A stretch of 64,000 bases of DNA from contig JANUWF010001614.1 of NCBI GenBank assembly GCA_026120185.1, forward strand, positions 3,397,501 to 3,461,500, written 5' to 3'. The translations under genes and the position numbers were made by a program. Below the pieces are notes generated by a model that saw only the letters and a list, made by a program, of their open reading frames with translations, was not told where the DNA came from and did not search any database. The first letter of the stretch is position 1, and every line of letters starts with the position of its first letter. Below are positions 57,526-64,000 of this stretch, piece after piece. The DNA is from Voacanga thouarsii (lineage: Eukaryota > Streptophyta > Magnoliopsida > Gentianales > Apocynaceae).

Positions 57526-58560
57526 AAGATCCAAGTGGTTCAGGATGTATTGGATAGAAGAGTAGAAGTGCAAGAGAAGAGAATCGTTGTCACCAACGTT
57601 GGTGCCGGATTTAAGACGGGAAATTGTGGATGCCCAGTAAAGCAACGCGGAGTTTTAGCTTTTGAAGGACAACGAGCTCAAGTGACAAGGCAGTGAATTC
57701 CAGCAAGATGAAGAGGGAGTTTTGCATTTCAAGGATCGGTTGTGTGTCCCCGGAGAACAGCAATTAAAGGACAGAATTTTAGAAGAGGCGCACAAAAGCA
57801 AGTACGCCATTCATTCGGGGGAGGTCAAGATGTACCAGGATCTGAAGAGGGCCTATTGGTGGCCCTAAATGAAGCGGGATGTGATCAGATACATCTCGAC
57901 CTATCTCACCTATCAAAAAGTTAAAGCAGTACACAAGAAGTCAGCAGGACTATTGCAACAATTGCCAGTACCGAAATAGAAGCGGGAGGAGGTGACCATG
58001 GATTTTATCATCGGACTTCCCATGTCAAGGACCTAGAAGGACGCCATATGGGTAGTGGTGGATCAACTGACCAAATCAACCCATTTCATACCGGTGAATA
58101 TGAGAGACTCTATAGAAAAGTTGGCTCAGACTTATGTGCAGGAAATAGTTCGACTGCATGGAGTGCCTTCAAGTATCGTGTCCAATCGAGACCCGAGGTT
58201 TACATCTCAATTTTGGGGAAAGTTCCAGGAAGCAATAGGGTCGAGTCTGAAATTCAATACGACGGCACATCCGTAGACCGATGGGTAGTCAGAAAGGGTT
58301 ATACAGATATTGGAAGATATGCTGAGAGCCTGTGTTCTAGATTTCGAGGATAAGTGGATCAAGTGTGTACCATATGCAGAGCTGTCATATAATAATAGCT
58401 ACCAAGCTTCAATTGGGCTGGCACCGTATGAGGCTGTGTATGGACGCAAGTGTCAGGTACCGCTGTACTGGAGTTGGTCAGAAGATGGACATTTAAGCAA
58501 ATCCAGTGAAGTATGTGTCCAGGAGATGTTGGATAAGGTGAAGTTGATCAGAGAGAGGTA
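57526..58560 (+). pseudogene. G2 integrase, zinc domain and core
   Basis: The zinc domain near 57790-57925 reads YLTYQK where G1 has CLTCQK: both zinc-binding Cys codons are Tyr, each explained by G-to-A changes. In the core MDFIIGLP (first Asp) is near 58000, VSNRDPRF has Asn for the second catalytic Asp (58183-58200), and the Glu block DG-stop-SERVIQ lies near 58275-58300. The segment 58310-58561 then reads YAELSYNNSYQASIGLAPYEAVYGRK. Three independent active-site losses mean it was inactivated long ago. Confidence 0.87.
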
Positions 58561-59040
58561 GAAGGTAGCTCAGAGCCGACAGAAGAGCAATGCGGACAAC
58601 TGGCAGAGAGAGTTAGAGTTCCAAGTCGGGGACAGCATATTTCTGAGATTGACGCCGAATAGGGGAATCTTGAAACATTTAAAGGGTGGAAAGCTGAACC
58701 CGAGGTATTTGGGGCCGTTCCCAATAAAGGAAATGATTGAACCGGTAGCATACCGATTGGACTTACCAGATGGATTGATGGGAATTCATGATGGGTTCCA
58801 TGTGTCCCAGTTGAAGAAGTACAATACCGATCCTGGTCATGTTCTAAATAATGAGCCGTTGGTGTTGCAACCCGACCTGAGCTATGTGGAGAAGCCCGTG
58901 CAAATATTGGACCACAGTATCAAGAACCTTTGGAACAAGCAGATACTGATGGTCAAGGTTTAGTGGGAGCATCATGGCACGCAGGACGCCACATAGGAAT
59001 CAGAATAGTGGGCTAAGCGGAAGTATCCCGATCTGAAATA
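58561..59040 (+). pseudogene. G2 integrase C-terminus and chromodomain
   Basis: 58649-58963 holds the GPY-type PRYLGPFPIKEMIEPVAYRLDLPDG region and DGFHVSQLKKY. The chromodomain follows: LMVKV, a TAG at 58961, then WEHHGTQDAT with a TAG in place of the TWE Trp (near 58993). The end reads YPDLK before the purine tract. G1 keeps both chromodomain tryptophans. Confidence 0.85.
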
Positions 59041-59074
59041 GAGGAATGCCTAAATTTTGGGACGAAATTCTTCT

Positions 59075-59087
59075 AAGGAGGGGAGGA
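59075..59087 (+). other. polypurine tract of G2
   Basis: AAGGAGGGGAGGA immediately before TGTGAAACCCC, an unaltered version of the family tract. Confidence 0.88.
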
Positions 59088-62000
59088 TGTGAAACCCCAG
59101 TTGAAACCAACCTTAGAGTAAGGGGGTTGGGATGCATATCATATTTTATTGCATGAATAAATATAATTTTTATATGATTTTATGTGCTTTAGATATGTGA
59201 TTTATAGTCTAGAAGGCTTAAATGAGTTTTTTTTTAGTAAGAAGGGCAAAATGGTAATTTTTGCTTGAGGTGAAAATAGGGAAATAGCTTGAGGATTAAA
59301 TAGGAGAAATATTTGGGAGAGAAAATAAGAATAAGAGTTGTTGTGGTTTAGTGGTTAGAGCCTTGGAATTAATTCTTGAGGTCTTAAGTTCAAATTCCAT
59401 CATTGGAGTTTTAGCATAATTAAATTTTATTTTTGTTTGGGAAGGCTAGGTTTTGGCCTTTGCATGCTTTAGGGAAGAGTAGGAGTGTTTTCCTAGGGGA
59501 GACATGATAGGAATGCCCTAATCCTACTCTTGTGCCATACCAAAAGCTTCTAAGGGATTCATACCCTTTTTAATCTCTAGCTTTCCTTAATTCTTAGACA
59601 ATTAAGTTGTTTGATTTATTCAAGCCAATTTTATTCCAGAAAATTTCCAGCACAATGCTGTGGCTTTGAAGGTCTCAAAAATGTCCATGTGAGTCATCTT
59701 GTTGGCCGAAAATGGGGAGGAGTTTTGGAAGGTTCCCAAGCGAATTAATCTCCATGGTTGAACCTTCAAAACTCCAACCTAGCTATGTTCATTTTCTTCA
59801 TGTTGTAAACTGAAAATTTTCCAGCATCTTGTCCAGTCCAAGTGTCAAAATTTTCAGCCACCTTTACCTCTCAAATTCTGCCAGAACAATGATCAATCCA
59901 CTCAGCTTGAGGACTGAAAATCACAGCCAAAATCGAGCTGCACAAAAGCTATGCAAACCAGAAAATTTTTTGGGCAACTTTTGCAACTTTGGTGAGCTTA
60001 AACCAAGCTGTTTCTTCCAGTTTTTCACCCAGCATCTTAGCCACGTTTTTCCTCCATAAAGAAGGCTTGAAACCAGCCTTGAAAGACCTTTGAATACCCC
60101 TTCAAATCTTCTGCAAGCTGGCTGGAAAATGGCAAAAAAATCTGCCCAGGAATTCCAGCAAACCTGCGAAAAACTTGAACAGAATTTTCCAGCTTTGTTC
60201 CTTCTTCAGCCATGTCCGAAACCTCCACCATTTTTCTGTACAAACTCCCCTTAAACAGCCATGAACTGAGCTTCATCATCTTCCCCAACATTTTGCTCGA
60301 AAACTAGTCTATGGCTGCTCCTAAAATATCTCCATCAATTACTCCAATCAAGCCATTGATTGAAGACCAAAATTCCAGCAAACATATTTAGTAAACTACC
60401 ATGAAATATCCCTCAAGCAACCAGAAATCCCTTCACCATTGTGCACCATATTTTCGGCCACCATTAAGCCCTTTCACACAGCTTTCATTCCAGACAAAAA
60501 TCACAGACAAACAACTGGCCATTGGAGCTTCCAAAAGCTCTCCATTGACCAAGATCTTCTTACCATATTTTGTTTCCAAAATTGATCCCCTAAAATATTC
60601 TTTTGGGATTTCAAACAACCAGTTTTCCTTTTCCTTTCAAACTAGAAAATTCAGTTGCCAAAACCCCTCAAGTAATTCGGCCACTCTCTTCCATAGAATT
60701 TCGGCCAGCTCTCCCTCAATCCTCTTTATTCTCTTCAACCTTCAAGAACACCTACTAACCATCTCTTACCTAAGGCCACCAAAACCACTTCAATTTTCTT
60801 CAAAAAAATTCCAGATTGTACCTACTCACTCCTATGAATTCATTCCTACCACTTTTAACATCAAACTCAGAGATCAAGCCCTCTCATTCGGATAAAAAAA
60901 CCAATATTTTCGAGAAGGCCAAGAACACCTTCAGGGTAAGCATGATCAATCGCTTCCATCTTCACTCATCTTCAACTTCTAGTAAATATATGTATATATA
61001 AACATACTAATGAACTCTCTTTTTCTCTTCTCTTTCTCTCTCTCTCTCTTCCTCTCTTGGCCGAATGCTCTCTCTCTTTCTTGGCCAAATGGATACTTCA
61101 ACTATGGCCATATTTTCTTCATCTCTCTTGGGTGGATCAAGCCTCCTAAGAGTTAGGATCCCTTCAAAACTACTCCAAGGTAGTTATCAATCAAGTAAGC
61201 ATCTTCAAACTCCTCTTTAAATTCTAGATTCATGTCTCTAGGATGATATTGGAAGGAGATGGATTATAATTAAGGTTTGAGCACGTGTTGTTGTGAAGGA
61301 GTTGAGATTGAAGCATGAATAAATGTGTGTATGTGATGGAGATGGGAATTGATGCATGAGTTGATTGTCTTGGATGATTGTATGGCATTTTAGGGTTTTG
61401 TTGCATGTCTTCATGTCGTGAGTGGTTTATGTGATCAAGCATGTTAGAGATTATGTCATCTTTGGTGAATAGGCTTATGTTCATGTATTTTTGTAAAAGC
61501 CATGAATATGTTTATGTTAGTAGAGTTTAGATCATTCCTTGGTAAATTTAGATCCATGCATTTATTCATGATTTGGATGATTTGATGAATTTGTGTGGAG
61601 TGTATGTTCATGATTATGGTTAGCAATAGAAATATGATCATAACTTTGTTGTCCCTAAGCTAATTTTATTTCATCAATAAAATGATTATTGCTATATCTT
61701 CTTCTAGAGAATTTCAAAAACCCTAGGAAAATGTGGATTTAGTCTCTTATATAAAATAATGATATTTTAGTCAAATAAATAATAGCCTTTATTTAAGAAA
61801 TAAAATATAGTTATTATATAAAATAAGGATATCAAATAAAACTTTTCCCATAAATAATCATAATATGTAAAATATTAATTTCGTAAGTCTTATATTCATA
61901 AATACTATTAAAATTTATTTATTGTCTTTTAATCAAAACCTATTAAAATTTACTTACAACTAATTTTAGTTACCAATTATTTTCTAACAATTAATTATTA

Positions 62001-63372
62001 ATAGATTATTATTTATATAATACCACCTAGGACCCCTTCATCAAATAAACTCTAATTTACTTTTAGCAAGATTTAAACTTTCAACTTATTGTACCTATTT
62101 TTCCAAACTCTAGTTATTTTAATATCAAGCTAGATTTATTTATTAGCTGGCCTTAAAGCTCGGGACACTAGGGTCATGGTTGTAGTAAGTTGAGCTAGTT
62201 TTATTTGTGAAAGTAAATTTTGGCTCGAGTTTAATTATGGTTTATGGTTACCCCAGGCGGGGTTAGGTTAGTTGTTGGAGACCTTTATTTTGAACAAGGA
62301 TCAGGTAAGCTCCTGCATAAAACTTGTTTGATGCAAAATGATTACTATGGCAAGCCAAATGTAGAGTGCGTGCACACTCACTTCTGTAAAGGCAATTGAG
62401 GATTATTTCCTTTCTCATTTCAGGCAAACATATTATTTGAAAATAAAAGGGGCAGTTTTACTCAAACCCTAAAGCTCTTTCTAAAACTAGTTTTGCCCCC
62501 AAACTTTGGAAATCCTTAATTGCCATTTTCAAGTGGAACTATGTTTTATTCATTTTCCCAAGTGGGACATATATTACGTTGAGTACTCAATAAGGGTAGA
62601 CTGCTAGAACTAGTATTTGAAGGGATAGGGTAAGTCGCCTCTCAGTAGGTGGCCACCTCTGAGGGGTGAGTCCTTCCCGAATAAGATGTCAGTCCAGTAG
62701 GTCGTGCCGGTCCAAGCTAGTAGTTTTCAGTCAAGTGGACTGTGTGTTGCTAGAATGGACAACCGATTTTGTTTGGGTATAGAGAAGGAGGAGTATCTTA
62801 CCCGATAGGCCGATCACCTACCCTTTGTCAGTCTGCACAAAGTGTGGCATTCTGACCATTGTATGGTTATGGGGCCCAACATGTGGTAACCCATGATCAC
62901 CTTTTTGAGTGGTTGATTTTATTGTGTCTGTATGGTTGGAAAAGCCAAAACACCACTCTTGATTGTGACTATTGTCTATTGCTTGCCAGTATTTCTCTTA
63001 TGAAGATTTTACACTTTACATTCACGAACTATTTTCATTGGACACTCAAAGCACACACGGACTTACTGAGATTTTTATCTCATCACCTTTTTTACCACGA
63101 TTTCAAGTCGATCCTACTGTGGGGATGAGTAGCTAGTGTTGTCTACCCTGAAAGAGATTTTGTTATATATTTTTATGTAATGCTTTGGGGAGTTGAGAGT
63201 GAACAATTTTTATTTTAGATTTATTTTTGAATTTTTGGATTGTAATAAGTTTTAAGTTTAAAGTATTATTTTTATTCTATTATTTTAATTGTGTGACCTA
63301 GTTATAAAGACCCCTTGTCTTTTGGACGGGACAATATCCCCGGCCCTATTGGGTCTAGGTAGCAGAGTTACA
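59088..63372 (+). repeat. 3' LTR of G2 (4285 bp)
   Basis: A full LTR, TGTGAAACCCCAGTT to CAGAGTTACA. It is homologous over its length to S (inverted) and to G1. A CT-rich microsatellite lies at 61019-61050 and a very AT-rich zone at 61740-62120. Internal ORFs (for example 59829-60059, 60401-60895 and 62859-63128) show no family features. It is joined on the right to leader ORF sequence of another copy without a primer site. Confidence 0.9.
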
Positions 63373-63373
63373 T

Positions 63374-63823
63374 GATGAGGGGGAGATCGGAGGTGGAGGA
63401 GTTCTTGAGGATGAGAGTGAGGATGAGCTGGGAGGACTTGGAGTTGAAGGAGAAATAAGAGAGCTTGAGGCAGAGATGATTGAGGAGGAGGATAGAGTAG
63501 ATACTCCTGCGACCCCGTCTATAGAAGAAGGAACCCTGATGTTGCTAGAAAGTAAGTCTTATGAGTTAGAGTCTGGGAGATCTAAGAGTGAACTGATGCT
63601 TGCGATGGAGAAACTGAGTGATGCAGAGCTGAGAGCCAAGCTAAGGGGTAGAGAGTCTAGAGAGTTCATGTTGGGGCGGCCTAGGAAGAAGCATAGATCC
63701 GTTGGTTTTGCAAGAGATTGCAATGTAGATTGCAACATAGATCATGACAACAATAGTGCAGGATGGCTAATGGAACCTCCTTCAGAGTCTTCCGAGGATT
63801 CAAGTGACTCTAGTGATGCTTAG
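63374..63823 (+). pseudogene. leader ORF of a gypsy copy (G3), acidic
   Basis: The frame is open from the LTR border at 63374 to the TAG at 63821. A Met is available at 63476, but acidic sequence in the same frame starts at the border (LEDESEDELGG), so the real start was probably lost. It is rich in Glu, Asp and Ser, has a basic GRPRKKHRS stretch near 63675-63700 that could be a nuclear signal, and ends WLMEPPSESSEDSSDSSDA. Layout and position (LTR, then acidic ORF, then AT-rich spacer with GTACCTAG) resemble the G1 leader ORF at 8761-9234. It has no stop, which is unusual here. The function is unknown. Confidence 0.55.
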
Positions 63824-64000
63824 AGTTTTAGGACCATTAGTGCTTATTCTTTATTTTGAGACGTTTATTTATTTATTTGATTCAGAATTTATTCTTTATT
63901 TTGAATTTTTCTTAGTCGAAATAAAAAGGGGTACCTAGTGGGAGCTCCTTTACTTCGTGCCAATTTGGAATTGGTTAATAAATATATGATTTACTTGATT
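63824..64000 (+). other. spacer after the G3 leader ORF
   Basis: AT-rich, with a repeated TTATTCTTTATTTTGA (63843 and 63890 approx.) and GGTACCTAG near 63931, comparable to AGTACCTAG at 9338 in the G1 spacer. A gag gene would be expected beyond the window. Confidence 0.5.

Larger units (their letters stand above)
55119..63372 (+). mobile_element. Ty3/gypsy chromovirus G2 (Tekay-like), 5'-truncated
   Basis: Collinear with G1 from the middle of gag to the 3' LTR. Parts: C-terminal gag, protease (with deletion), reverse transcriptase, RNase H, integrase, chromodomain remnant, purine tract, and full 3' LTR 59088-63372. There is no 5' LTR. The left join is to the gag start of H at about 55118. 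Many stops are present. Confidence 0.9.

Noticed and set aside
60401..60895. 164-codon ORF inside the G2 LTR
   Set aside because: It is pyrimidine-rich LTR sequence with no family features. The matching part of the G1 3' LTR has stops in that frame.

Overview
The window comes from a plant nuclear genome and is made almost entirely of decayed LTR retrotransposons stacked inside one another. The evidence is AT-rich sequence, Ty3/gypsy elements with a C-terminal chromodomain, an Athila/Tat-type gypsy family with a tRNA-Asp-like primer site, Ty1/copia elements with UBN2-type Gag, and initiator-Met primer sites. I see no intact host gene, tRNA, rRNA or CRISPR array. I infer a flowering plant, but the species cannot be told from the sequence.

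Layout: (1) 1-4701, 3' part of a + strand copia element (copia-1) with its 3' LTR. (2) 4702-6124, unassigned sequence. (3) 6125-16725, + strand chromovirus G1: rearranged 5' LTR, Met primer site, acidic leader ORF, gag-pol with chromodomain, truncated 3' LTR. (4) 16726-40000, minus-strand copia element A. Its integrase gene is split by a second minus-strand copia element B (17010-35490), and B's integrase gene is split by a minus-strand Athila-like element E (21066-30322). (5) 40001-42009, 5' LTR, primer site and leader of a + strand copia element C, inserted in A's 5' LTR. (6) 42010-42200, start of another LTR (I). (7) 42201-43198 and 53657-55118, an LTR/leader of a further gypsy-like element (H), split by the integrase-only Athila-like element F (43199-53656). 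The 3' LTR of F is split by a 4.16-kb solo chromovirus LTR (S, 48592-52753, minus). (8) 55119-63372, 5'-truncated chromovirus G2 with a full 3' LTR. (9) 63373-64000, leader ORF of a further gypsy copy (G3), joined directly to that LTR.

Target-site duplications can be read directly for E (GATAC, perfect), S (GTTGT, perfect), B (ATCTT/ATCTC) and F (GAGTT/GGGTT). They fix the order of insertion. Every polyprotein is interrupted by stops and frameshifts. Where G1 and G2 can be compared codon by codon, most stops are CAG/CAA/CGA to TAG/TAA/TGA or TGG to TAG/TGA. That is the pattern expected from deamination of methylated cytosine in silenced repeats.

The points most worth checking are: the leader ORF of G1 with two motifs resembling SUMO-interacting motifs; the insertion of B and E six bases apart in paralogous copies of the same integrase gene; the double primer site and integrase-only coding region of F; and the LTR fused to a leader ORF at 63372. 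No new defence or metabolic system was found.
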